DNA from: Anammoximicrobium sp964645045
GTDB taxonomy: Bacteria > Planctomycetota > Planctomycetia > Pirellulales > Pirellulaceae
DNA: 64,000 nt
Assembly: GCA_964645045.1 (NCBI GenBank)
Contig: CAZXYZ010000014.1
Location: forward strand, 67,324 to 131,323
Direction: 5' to 3'
A program made the position numbers and the translations under genes. Numbering within the stretch: the stretch's first letter is position 1; the number at the start of each line of letters is the position of its first letter. Below, piece by piece: positions 34,678 to 42,722 of the stretch. The notes beneath the pieces were generated by a model, which had not been told where the DNA came from, searched no databases, and worked only from the letters and a program-made list of their open reading frames with translations.

Positions 34678-34716
34678 AGCGGGGTCACATTGATCCGTCA
34701 CGGACCCGGTTTGCCG

Positions 34717-34971
34717 GTTCCCACGCATCGCGACGGCACGCCGGACAGTTTTTAGATCCTGGGCAGTTGGCCGGCCCAGTGGCATCCCGACGACGTCTTA
34801 TTCTACGACCACTTTCCAGAGGACCGCACGGGCGCCTCGATCCTCGGCACGTGCATCCGCGGCGGTACGGTCGTGACCAGCGGCGTCACCGATTGTGCCC
34901 ACGTTTTGCGCGGCAAAGACCGGGTCGTTGAACGCAGCACCAAGAACGTCCTCGACCGACTGGGCAAGTGA
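34717..34971 (+). pseudogene. Duplicated 3' end of the DMFase-like gene (with a nonsense codon)
   Basis: These 255 bases align without gaps to the last 255 bases of the DMFase-like gene (38147-38401), at roughly 85% identity by eye, and end on the same stop codon. The thirteenth codon is TAG (34753-34755), so even this fragment cannot be read through. The two copies flank the AAA ATPase and TOPRIM-like genes as direct repeats. The following 34972-35327 contains no recognised gene. Confidence 0.85.
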
Positions 34972-35204
34972 GTTGCGGCGTGGACGGCTTCGCCGGTGTG
35001 CCGGTGCGTACCGATTTGTTGAACGTTCGATGGCTTGTCGGCGGTCTCGCGGGACCGAGTGAGTCGGTCTGCCAGACCGAAATCCCTTCTTCGCCGTATG
35101 TATGGAAAACCGCCCAATCCGCGTCAGCGGACGACGATGCGCGACCGTCTTCATTCCGCGCAGGATTATCGCTGCTCAGGACTGGCGTCTGGAAAGGGCG
35201 CGCC

Positions 35205-35210
35205 TATAAT
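35205..35210 (+). promoter_or_regulatory. Possible -10 box upstream of the AAA ATPase gene
   Basis: A perfect TATAAT lies 118 bases before the ATPase start, but no good -35 box is found at the right distance (CTGGCG at 17 bp). Confidence 0.3.
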
Positions 35211-35327
35211 CGGAGCTTGGTACGTTTGAGGGAATCGGCGATGAACTGGTAAAGGTCTTGTTGGCGACTCCCACAGAACTTCCTTGGCTCGTCACATCAG
35301 GAGCAAACCCGCACTTCCGCAACTCGC

Positions 35328-36428
35328 ATGATTGAAAGACTTTACGTCCACAACTTCCGCTGTTTCGAGAACTTTACGCTCGATTTTACGGGCCGCCCAT
35401 CCTTGTTGGTGATCGGCAAGAACGGGACAGGGAAGTCGACGGTATTGCGCTGCCTGACGCTGTTTCAGAGTATCTGCCGCGGCTCCAACCGTGTTGGCAA
35501 TCTTGTCTCGGCGAGTGATTTCACCCAGCATCGCACGGATCATCCCATGCGGTTTGAGGTTGAATTGAAACTGTCCGGCAAACGGTTCAAGTACGCCGTC
35601 TCCTTCGAATGGCCAGCGAACTTCCGGGAGGCGCGTATTCTGGACGAATGCCTTTCGGTCGACGGGCAGTCCATCTTCACCCGCCACCAAGCGCAGACCC
35701 AACTCTCGGGCGGAGCGGCGTTCGGCATCGACTGGCACACCGTCGCGCTGCCGATCATCAACGCGCGGCCAGGCGAACAGGCGATTCAAGACATTAAGTC
35801 GTTCTTCGGCTCCATGATCTTGATCGCACCGATTCCGGCGAAGATGACAGGATTCTCCGAAGAACCTACGATTGAGTTACAGGACGATGCCGCGAATTAT
35901 GCGTCGTGTCTGAGGGCATTGCTCGGGCAGAAGCCCGCGGCGTACAGCGTCTTCGATTCGTACGTCAAAACGGTGATCCCCGATTTTTCATCGATCGAGA
36001 ATGTGGAACGCGGCGAGAACGGCACCCAGTTGATTGTCAAGTTTGAGCGGCAGAATCCGCAGCGCAGCCTCACGGTCGAGTTCAAGGCACTCTCCGACGG
36101 CGAGAAGTGCTTCTTCCTCAGCGCGTATATCATTGCCACGAACACGGTCGGCTGGCCGGTCTTCTGCATGTGGGACGAACCGGACAACCACCTTTCGCTT
36201 TCCGAAGTCGGCCAATTCATCACCGGCCTACGGAAGATGACGAATCGGAGCGGTCAATTCATCGCAACGACCCACCATCCGGAAACCGTTCGCAAATTCT
36301 CCGACGAAACCACCTTCGTGCTCACACGTAAAGGCCATCTGGATCCCGCCGTCGTGAGGCCACTCGCCGACTTCACCTATAGCGGCGACTTGATCAACGC
36401 CCTGATTCGCGACGAGATTATCGGGTGA
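35328..36428 (+). CDS. AAA family (ABC/RecF-like) ATPase, candidate defence protein
   Basis: The 366-residue protein opens with IERLYVHNFRCFENFTLDF, typical of RecF/OLD-type ATPases, then Walker A GKNGTGKST (residues 30-38). Near the C-terminus it has the ABC-like signature LSDGEKC, Walker B MWDEPDNHLS (D283-E284) and the switch His in ATTHHPE. There is no attached nuclease domain. Instead, a separate small gene follows immediately. Pairs of this kind (AAA15-like ATPase plus small acidic effector) are common in anti-phage islands such as PARIS-type or RloA/RloB-like systems. Its DNA looks less GC-rich than its neighbours, which suggests transfer. Flanking duplicated gene ends support insertion. 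Confidence 0.8.
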   Translation: MIERLYVHNFRCFENFTLDFTGRPSLLVIGKNGTGKSTVLRCLTLFQSICRGSNRVGNLVSASDFTQHRTDHPMRFEVELKLSGKRFKYAVSFEWPANFREARILDECLSVDGQSIFTRHQAQTQLSGGAAFGIDWHTVALPIINARPGEQAIQDIKSFFGSMILIAPIPAKMTGFSEEPTIELQDDAANYASCLRALLGQKPAAYSVFDSYVKTVIPDFSSIENVERGENGTQLIVKFERQNPQRSLTVEFKALSDGEKCFFLSAYIIATNTVGWPVFCMWDEPDNHLSLSEVGQFITGLRKMTNRSGQFIATTHHPETVRKFSDETTFVLTRKGHLDPAVVRPLADFTYSGDLINALIRDEIIG

Positions 36429-36430
36429 CC

Positions 36431-36910
36431 ATGAACAGATACAAGCGTCACGTTTATGTTATCCCGGAAGATGACCGTGACAGGCAAATCGCAGACGGCT
36501 TTGTTCTGCATGACCAAGTGAAGGACACGCGAATCCAGGTCGTGCCGCCCGCAGGCGGGTGGGCCAAAGTGCTTGAGACGTTTCGCGAGGAATACATCTC
36601 AAAGCTACGCGATTACCCGGCGGCTCACATCGTCATGCTCATTGACTTCGATGACGATGTCCAGAAACGCCAAGCCAAGTTTGAACAAGAGATACCGGAG
36701 CAGTTCAAGACTCGCGTGTTTGTGGTCGGCTCGAAATACAACCCTGAGGCGCTCAAGAAGGCACTCAAGATCGGTTTTGAGGAGATCGGCAAGTCTTTGG
36801 CCAATGATTGTGCCGCCAGCACGGCCGAATTCTGGGATCACGAGCAACTCCAGCACAACGATACTGAGCGGCAGCGATTGGTTCAGACCGTCAAGCCGTT
36901 TCTCTTCTAG
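36431..36910 (+). CDS. Small TOPRIM-like partner of the AAA ATPase (candidate effector)
   Basis: A 159-residue protein starting two bases after the ATPase stop (or overlapping it if GTG 36425 is used), so translationally coupled. The pattern suggests a TOPRIM-like fold. A first strand ends in an acidic residue (HVYVIPEDDRDRQ), a later strand carries a D-x-D-D-D cluster (IVMLIDFDDDVQ), and helices and a third strand (RVFVVGSKYNPEALK) follow. These are the positions of the conserved Glu and DxD in TOPRIM nucleases. No family is firmly recognised. As partner of an ABC-type ATPase, a nuclease effector triggered by phage infection is the best guess. Confidence 0.6.
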   Translation: MNRYKRHVYVIPEDDRDRQIADGFVLHDQVKDTRIQVVPPAGGWAKVLETFREEYISKLRDYPAAHIVMLIDFDDDVQKRQAKFEQEIPEQFKTRVFVVGSKYNPEALKKALKIGFEEIGKSLANDCAASTAEFWDHEQLQHNDTERQRLVQTVKPFLF

Positions 36911-36982
36911 GGGATCAACGGATCGGCGCGATCCGCCGGAAAAGTGACTTTGACGTCGAACTCGAATGCGGGAGGGCATGCC

Positions 36983-38401
36983 ATGTACCGCCGAACGATC
37001 TGCGCACTGGGGCTGGTCTTCTTCGCCAGCGGTCTGTTGCGAGGCGATACTGCCGATCCAAGGCCGCTGTTCGTGGAAGGCTATGCCGGCAAGGTGAGCT
37101 ACAAGCCGGGGGAATCCCTGACGCTGCACGTGTCGACCAGCGCATCGAAGTTCGCCGTCGAGATTGCCCGGTTGGGGCCAACGAAAGAGGTGGTTTTGAC
37201 GAAGGCCGACGTCGCGGGGGTCGAGTCTCCGATCCCCGAGAATGCTTCCTCGCACGGCTGCGGCTGGCCGGCCTTGCTCACGCTGCCGATCCCGGACCAT
37301 TGGCGGAGCGGCTACTACCACGTCGCGCTCAAGGCCGAAGACGGCGGGGGGAGGTTCGTCCAGCGCGGACGGCGGACGGTCGAGGCGAGTTGCTTCTTCA
37401 TCCTGCGTGCCGCGACGCCCGGCCAGAACGCCAAGATCCTGCTCCAACTCAGCACGAACACGTACAACGCCTACAACAACTGGGGCGGTTTCAGTGTGTA
37501 CGCGTACAACGGCCGAGCGACCGTGCAGGGACACCGCGTCTCGTTCCTGCGCCCCCCGGCGAGCCAGTTCGACAATTGGGAGCAGCCCTTCGTCGCGTGG
37601 GCCGAGGCGAATGGATACGCCTTCGACTACGCGGCCAATAGCGATCTGGAATTTCATCCGGAGGACCTCCAGGCGTACAAGCTGGTGCTCAGCGTGGGGC
37701 ACGACGAGTACTGGTCGGCACCGATGCGCGACCACCTTGAAGCCTTCATCCAAAGCGGCGGCAACGTGGCCTTTTTTAGCGGCAACACGTGTTGCTGGCA
37801 GGTGCGCAGCGAGGACCAGGGCATGGCCTTGGTCAGTTGGAAGCAGCGGTTCGTCATGGACCCGGTCTATTCCAGCGGCGATCACCGGTTGTTGACGACG
37901 TTGTGGAGCCACCACCTGGTCAACCGGCCGGAGAACCAGTTGACCGGCGTCGGCTTCCTGTTCGGCGGCTATCACCGCAGCCACGGGCAGTTCATGGACG
38001 GCAAAGGGTCGTACACGGTCCACCGTCCCGAGCACTGGCTGTTCGAGGGCACGGGCCTGAAGCGGGGCGACGAGTTTGGCGGCCGGGACACGATCGTCGG
38101 CTACGAGTGCGATGGCTGCGAGTTTGAATTGCAGGACGGTGTGCCCGTGCCCACGCATCGCGACGGCACGCCCGACAATTTTCAGATCCTGGGCAGTTGC
38201 CCGGCCCAGTGGCATCCCGACGACGCGTTGTTCTACGACCGCTTTCCGAAGGACCGCGTCGGAGCGGCAGTCCTCGGCACCTACACCCGCGGCGGCACGG
38301 TCGTGACCAGCGGGGCCACCGATTGGGCTCACGGCCTGCGCGGTAAAGACCCGGTCGTCGAACGCATCACCAAGAACGTCCTCGACCGGCTGGGCAAATG
38401 A
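36983..38401 (+). CDS. Secreted N,N-dimethylformamidase large-subunit-like protein
   Basis: The 472-residue protein has a signal peptide (MYRRTICALGLVFFASGLLRG), an Ig-like N-terminal domain (YAGKVSYKPGESLTLHVST) and a large domain of the DMFase beta-subunit type. Landmarks of that domain are LLQLSTNTYNAYNNWGG, LVLSVGHDEYWSAPMRDHLE, NVAFFSGNTCCWQ and GGTVVTSGATDWAHGL. The family hydrolyses N,N-dimethylformamide, but most members in planctomycetes are of unknown substrate. GGGAGGG lies seven bases before ATG 36983. The last 255 bases are duplicated at 34717-34971. Confidence 0.78.
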   Translation: MYRRTICALGLVFFASGLLRGDTADPRPLFVEGYAGKVSYKPGESLTLHVSTSASKFAVEIARLGPTKEVVLTKADVAGVESPIPENASSHGCGWPALLTLPIPDHWRSGYYHVALKAEDGGGRFVQRGRRTVEASCFFILRAATPGQNAKILLQLSTNTYNAYNNWGGFSVYAYNGRATVQGHRVSFLRPPASQFDNWEQPFVAWAEANGYAFDYAANSDLEFHPEDLQAYKLVLSVGHDEYWSAPMRDHLEAFIQSGGNVAFFSGNTCCWQVRSEDQGMALVSWKQRFVMDPVYSSGDHRLLTTLWSHHLVNRPENQLTGVGFLFGGYHRSHGQFMDGKGSYTVHRPEHWLFEGTGLKRGDEFGGRDTIVGYECDGCEFELQDGVPVPTHRDGTPDNFQILGSCPAQWHPDDALFYDRFPKDRVGAAVLGTYTRGGTVVTSGATDWAHGLRGKDPVVERITKNVLDRLGK

Positions 38402-38872
38402 CGCCCTTCGAGCGCTTTGGAACATGCGATTTAACCTGTCCGTCAGGCTCCTGGCCACGCGGAAACCACTGTCGCGGTACCCCTGGCCGAAACACGTATC
38501 CTGACTTCCGCAGGGTGCGGTTCACCGAGGGGTACGAGGTCAAGGGCTTGGCGGATCCGGATCGCAACCCGGAGGTGCAAGTAGGCTGCCCCAAGTGCGG
38601 CGATATCTTCGCCGCAAACAACGGCGACGACCGGACGGATTGCCCGTCGTGCAGCCTGTCCTTCGATCCACACCAGGGCACCGCCGCCGGGACGAAAACG
38701 AAATGTCCGGGCTGCACGTGAGCGTTTTGCAATTGCCGAAGCGATACGAGCGGCGGAAGGACCGCCCGCTCACCGGCTGTATGCCAAGCTGCTCCTATTC
38801 CCCGACGGAACAAAACGCGACCTGCCAGCGACGGAACCATCCGACCAAGGCATCCCGATCCGACCTTGCCGC
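38398..38872 (+). pseudogene. Frameshifted zinc-ribbon fragment, perhaps of a DNA methylase
   Basis: One frame (to TGA 38721) encodes a recognisable stretch, EGYEVKGLADPDRNPEVQVG, followed by two C-x-x-C pairs (CPKC, CPSC) and a third (CPGC), like a rubredoxin-type zinc ribbon. After a frameshift the protein-like sequence resumes from 38726 with AIAEAIRAAEGPPAHRLYAK and LLLFPDGTKRDLPAT, and runs into the 3' end of the LRR gene. The style recalls the zinc-ribbon part of large DUF1156-type adenine-specific DNA methylases (tentative). Both ends are missing. Confidence 0.45.
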
Positions 38873-40225
38873 TCACCGGGCAATTCGGCAATTCGGCAGG
38901 GCCGCTTTCAGGGCCGTTAGCCCGTGCTCAGTCACCGCGGTGCCGGACAAGTCCAGGGACGCCAACATGGGCAGCGACGCCAAGGCCCGGAACGCCTGAT
39001 CGGTAACGCCTTCGTTGCCGGCGAGGCCGAGCGTGCGGAGATTTTCGAGCCCCGCCAGATGCGCGATTCCGGCGTCGCTCAGGTGGTTCGCCTCCAGGTC
39101 CAGCTGCGTCAACGACGGCAGTTTGCCCATTGCTGTCAAACCTTCGTCGGTGATCAAGGCTTGCACCAAATCCAGCCGTTCCAGGTGACGCAGCTTCTCC
39201 AGCAACGGCAAGGATTCGTCGCGGATGCCCGTCTGGCGCAAACGCAGCGTCCGCAGTTCCGGCAGTTGGGCCAAGTGCGCCAAGCCGGGACCGAGGACGG
39301 CGATGTCCCGCAGAGCGAGGGTCCGCAGCGCGGGCAGTGCCTGAAAACGACGCAGGCCGTCGTCGGTGATGTTGAAGCAGCGTTCCAAGGTCAGGTCCTC
39401 CAACGGCAAGGCGGATAATCCGGCCAAGTCTTCGTCACCCAGCGGCGCGTCTTCGATCGTCAGGGACGTCAGTTTGGAGAAGGAACTCAGCAGACGCAGG
39501 CAGGCTGCGTCCAGGAACGTGCCACGCAGCTTGAGGGTCTTCAGTTCTCCAAGCGGCTTGAACTGCTCCAGTCCGGCGGCGTCGATTTGCGAACAGCCTC
39601 GCAAGTCCAGCGACTGCAACCGTGTGGACAGGGCCACGTGGGCCAGCCCTTGGTTGGTGAACAGGTTTTCGACCAGGACGAGATCGGTCAGTTGCGGAAA
39701 GTCGCCGACGCTCTGCAAGGCGTCGTCGGTCAAACGGATCGAACGCTGGACGTCCAACGTCTTCAAATTGGGCAAGCCGGCCAGCTGGCGGAAACCGCTG
39801 TCGCCAAGTTGACTGTTCCGCAGCGCCAACTCGCGCAGGTTGCCGAGCTTTAACAGCTGCGGAACATCCGCATCGCTGATCTTGCCGCTGGCCAGACGCA
39901 ACTTCGTCAGCGTGGTAAGTGACGCGAGCTGGCTCACGTCAAGCCCCTCGGCCGAAGCCCGATTGCCGGCTAGATCAACGGCGACGGGCACGCCGGACGT
40001 ATCGAATTCAATTTCGCCGCGCAGTTCCTGCACGTGCCGAATCGCTGCCAGCGATGCGTCATCCAGCACCGGGGCTGGTTCTGCTGCGACCGGCGAGGAA
40101 GCCTTGGGCGGCAATCCGGCCTGCGGCGGTGATGCCTCCGGGGCACAGCCGAGGGCGAGCATGGCACCAAGGACCCACGGAACGAGGCGGCAGGCGTGGC
40201 TTGACAAAGTACGGCTCCTTCGCAT
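38873..40225 (-). CDS. Leucine-rich repeat lipoprotein
   Basis: A 450-residue protein with a lipoprotein signal (GAMLALGCAPE, lipobox LALGC) and an Ala/Pro linker. About 14 leucine-rich repeats of ~24 residues follow, of the ribonuclease-inhibitor/GALA style, for example LRTLRLRQTGIRDESLPLLE and LASLDLSGTAVTEHGLTAL. It forms a curved binding surface; partners are unknown. ATG 40225 is used because the upstream extension is encoded by the palindrome at 40233-40328. It is convergent with the broken zinc-ribbon gene. Confidence 0.82.
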   Translation of the reverse strand: MRRSRTLSSHACRLVPWVLGAMLALGCAPEASPPQAGLPPKASSPVAAEPAPVLDDASLAAIRHVQELRGEIEFDTSGVPVAVDLAGNRASAEGLDVSQLASLTTLTKLRLASGKISDADVPQLLKLGNLRELALRNSQLGDSGFRQLAGLPNLKTLDVQRSIRLTDDALQSVGDFPQLTDLVLVENLFTNQGLAHVALSTRLQSLDLRGCSQIDAAGLEQFKPLGELKTLKLRGTFLDAACLRLLSSFSKLTSLTIEDAPLGDEDLAGLSALPLEDLTLERCFNITDDGLRRFQALPALRTLALRDIAVLGPGLAHLAQLPELRTLRLRQTGIRDESLPLLEKLRHLERLDLVQALITDEGLTAMGKLPSLTQLDLEANHLSDAGIAHLAGLENLRTLGLAGNEGVTDQAFRALASLPMLASLDLSGTAVTEHGLTALKAALPNCRIAR

Positions 40226-40232
40226 TGGGGCT

Positions 40233-40328
40233 GGGCTCAGACGTACAGAATTCAAAATTGGCGGTCTTGCTGTTTGACCACCATCGAGCGTATTGCCCGC
40301 CAATTATGAATTCTGTACGTCTGAGCCC
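40233..40328. repeat. Palindromic element, GCTCAGACGTACAGAATT family, copy 2
   Basis: The outer 22-bp arms are identical to those of the other two copies. The inner stem differs in sequence (AATTGGCGG against CCGCCAATT, where copy 1 has TTTTGCCGG against CCGGCAAAA) but still pairs. It lies between the LRR gene start and the 3' end of the oxidoreductase. Confidence 0.95.
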
Positions 40329-40338
40329 GTTCCTCAGC

Positions 40339-41598
40339 TCACAACGTCCACGGCGCACGCAGGGGCCGGGACAGCATTTTCGCGGCTTCGTCGTCGCCCA
40401 CGATCGTTTCCTGTTTCGGGTCCCACGTGATCTTCCGCCCGGTGCGGACGGCGATGTCGCACAGCTGACTGATGTTGTCCGAGCGCACGGCGTCGTCAAT
40501 GTTGCTGACCGGTGTCTGACGCGACTTGACGCAATCCACAAAGTTCTGGGCATGACCGGGGCTGACCGGCAATCGCTCGTTGTCGGCCAGCGGGAGTTTC
40601 AGCAAGGTTTCCGGATCGGCCGTGGTTAACGCCTGCGAGCGGGACACGGCGACCCAGCCCTTGTCGCCGGAAAACTTCGTCAGGTCTTGCCCCGGCTTGA
40701 AGGTCATCTTCACGCCGTCCGCCATTTCGATTTTCATGTCCCAGTTGTAAACCGAGTCGTACAATCCTTCCTTGGAGATTACGCCTGTGCCTTCGAACGT
40801 CATGGGGCCGGCGAGGTCGCAGTCGCAGGCCCAAACCAGCAGATCCAGCGGATGCGCGCCCCAGCCGCCCAAATAGCCGATCGAATAGTCGTAGATCCAG
40901 TAAGTGCCGGGAGTTTTGCAGCGGTCGGCCGTGTACGGCTTGACCGGCGCCGGACCCAACCACAGATCGTAATTCAGGTCTGCCGGGACGGGCGCTTCCT
41001 GGACCGATCCGCCGGCGCCGCCGTTGGGCGCGTCGACGTGCAGGGTGTGGATTTTCCCAAGCTTGCCGGCGCGGACGATCTCGCACGCGGCCCGGCAGTG
41101 AGCCATGCTGCGCTGCTGGGTGCCGTACTGGAACACGCGGTTGTGCTGCTTGACCAGTTTGCGGATTTCCAGATTCTGGGAGACGGTCAACCCCAGTGGC
41201 TTTTCGACATACACGTCCTTGCCGGATTTCAACGCCAGGTTGGCGGCCGGCACATGCCAGTGATCCGGAGTGGCGACGATGACCGCGTCGATGTCGGTGC
41301 GGGCCACCAGTTCGCGCAGGTCCTCATACGCCTGGCCGTCCATCATGCGCGCGGCGGCCTCGCGATGGCTCTTGTAAGGATCGGCCGCTGCCACACACTG
41401 GGCACCCCGGCAGCGAAGGAACTCGGTCAGCAGGCTGCGCCCCCGGCCGCCCACACCGATATGGCCCAGCGTGATCCGGTCGCTGGCCGGCGGCGTATCG
41501 GCGTTACCCAACGCGGTGGACGTGATGACATACGGAGCCGCGGCGGCAACGACCGTGGCTTGCAGCATGGTACGGCGGGAAATCGGGTTGTTTTTCAT
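40339..41598 (-). CDS. Tat-exported Gfo/Idh/MocA-family oxidoreductase
   Basis: The 419-residue protein has a Tat signal (SRRTMLQATVVAAAA). An NAD(P)-binding Rossmann domain follows (LGHIGVGGRGRSLL, VIVATPDHWH) with the catalytic Lys in YVEKPLGL. The C-terminal alpha/beta domain has GTQQRSMAH, YSIGYLGGWGAHPLDLL and WDPKQE near its end. Planctomycetes carry many exported members of this sugar/inositol oxidoreductase superfamily; the substrate is unknown. It is the last of four same-strand genes with related enzymes (44.1-40.3 kb). Confidence 0.88.
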   Translation of the reverse strand: MKNNPISRRTMLQATVVAAAAPYVITSTALGNADTPPASDRITLGHIGVGGRGRSLLTEFLRCRGAQCVAAADPYKSHREAAARMMDGQAYEDLRELVARTDIDAVIVATPDHWHVPAANLALKSGKDVYVEKPLGLTVSQNLEIRKLVKQHNRVFQYGTQQRSMAHCRAACEIVRAGKLGKIHTLHVDAPNGGAGGSVQEAPVPADLNYDLWLGPAPVKPYTADRCKTPGTYWIYDYSIGYLGGWGAHPLDLLVWACDCDLAGPMTFEGTGVISKEGLYDSVYNWDMKIEMADGVKMTFKPGQDLTKFSGDKGWVAVSRSQALTTADPETLLKLPLADNERLPVSPGHAQNFVDCVKSRQTPVSNIDDAVRSDNISQLCDIAVRTGRKITWDPKQETIVGDDEAAKMLSRPLRAPWTL

Positions 41599-41663
41599 GG
41601 CGGGACTCCTGGGAGGGAAGGAAGCGTTTACGGGTCAAGTACACGTTCGTGTCTGGTTCGTCG

Positions 41664-42704
41664 TCACAGCATCTTCCGTTGCTTGTACGACCGATAGGCT
41701 TTGCCGGTCAATTCGGCGATCATCAAGGCATTCCGGCCGTCGTTCAGCGCGGGCGGGCGGCGTTGGAGGATGCAATCCGCAAAGTACGCGCATTCGCCCG
41801 TGTAGGGATTGATCTTGGGGAACGGCGCCTTCTGGAACTTGCGGGCGACATCTTTGCTTTGCTGGGCATCATACCCGGCCGCCTGTGCCGACTGCAGAAC
41901 CTCCAGCACCCCACCGACGCTCTGGCCGATCGTGCCTTCGGCCAGCACGGCGCCCTGCGTCCCATAGATCTCCAATCGCGTGCGGCTGGCCTCGTCCGGG
42001 ATGCAGTAGAAGCAATCCACCGTGGCCTGGGCGCCCGACTTGAACTCCAGCAGGGTGGTCGACGCATCGTCCGACTTGTAGTCCTGGACCAGCGTGTTGA
42101 CCATCGCCGCCACGCGCCGCACGGGGCCGGCGAACCAGGCCAGCAAGTCGTACAGGTGCGTGGCCATGTCGATCAGCGCTCCGCCGCCGCCCAGCTTGGG
42201 ATCTTGCCGCCAAGCGCCTTCCATCTTGGGATACCAGCAGGACAGTTGGGCGCGCATGGAGACGATCTTGCCCAGCCGCCCCTCGTCGATCATCTGCTTG
42301 ACGGCGGCATGGGCCCCGTGGAACTTCATCATGTAGCCTTCCTGCAGGTAGACCTTGGCCTGCTTGCAGGCGGCCACGGCTTCCTTGGTCTGGGCCACGG
42401 TCATCGTCAGCGGTTTTTCGCACAGGATGTGCTTGCCCGCCGCTGCCGCCATCTGGATCTGCTTCAAGTGGCAGTGGACCGGCGACGCGATGTACACGGC
42501 CTCGACGTCCGGATCGGCCAGCAAATCCGCTTCGCTCGTGTAGGACTTGGCCACGCCAAACTCGGACGCGACCCGCTCAACTCCGACCGGATCCATGACC
42601 GCGGCCAGGCGGCAGTTCTTGGCTTTGAGCATGCCCGGAATGGTCCTGCGAAACGCAATTCCGCCCGCGCCGATGACGCCAAAATTGACGCTGTTCTTCA
42701 CCAT
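41664..42704 (-). CDS. Cytoplasmic Gfo/Idh/MocA-family oxidoreductase
   Basis: A 346-residue protein without signal peptide. It has the nucleotide-binding start NFGVIGAGGIAFRRTIP, EAVYIASPVHCH, the catalytic EKPL motif in ILCEKPLTM and the C-terminal domain with GGGALIDMATHLYDLLAWF. The family oxidises or reduces sugars or inositols with NAD(P). It starts 18 bases after the ceramidase-like gene, so the two are probably co-transcribed. Confidence 0.88.
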   Translation of the reverse strand: MVKNSVNFGVIGAGGIAFRRTIPGMLKAKNCRLAAVMDPVGVERVASEFGVAKSYTSEADLLADPDVEAVYIASPVHCHLKQIQMAAAAGKHILCEKPLTMTVAQTKEAVAACKQAKVYLQEGYMMKFHGAHAAVKQMIDEGRLGKIVSMRAQLSCWYPKMEGAWRQDPKLGGGGALIDMATHLYDLLAWFAGPVRRVAAMVNTLVQDYKSDDASTTLLEFKSGAQATVDCFYCIPDEASRTRLEIYGTQGAVLAEGTIGQSVGGVLEVLQSAQAAGYDAQQSKDVARKFQKAPFPKINPYTGECAYFADCILQRRPPALNDGRNALMIAELTGKAYRSYKQRKML

Positions 42705-42722
42705 GATCGTGCTCCAGAATGT

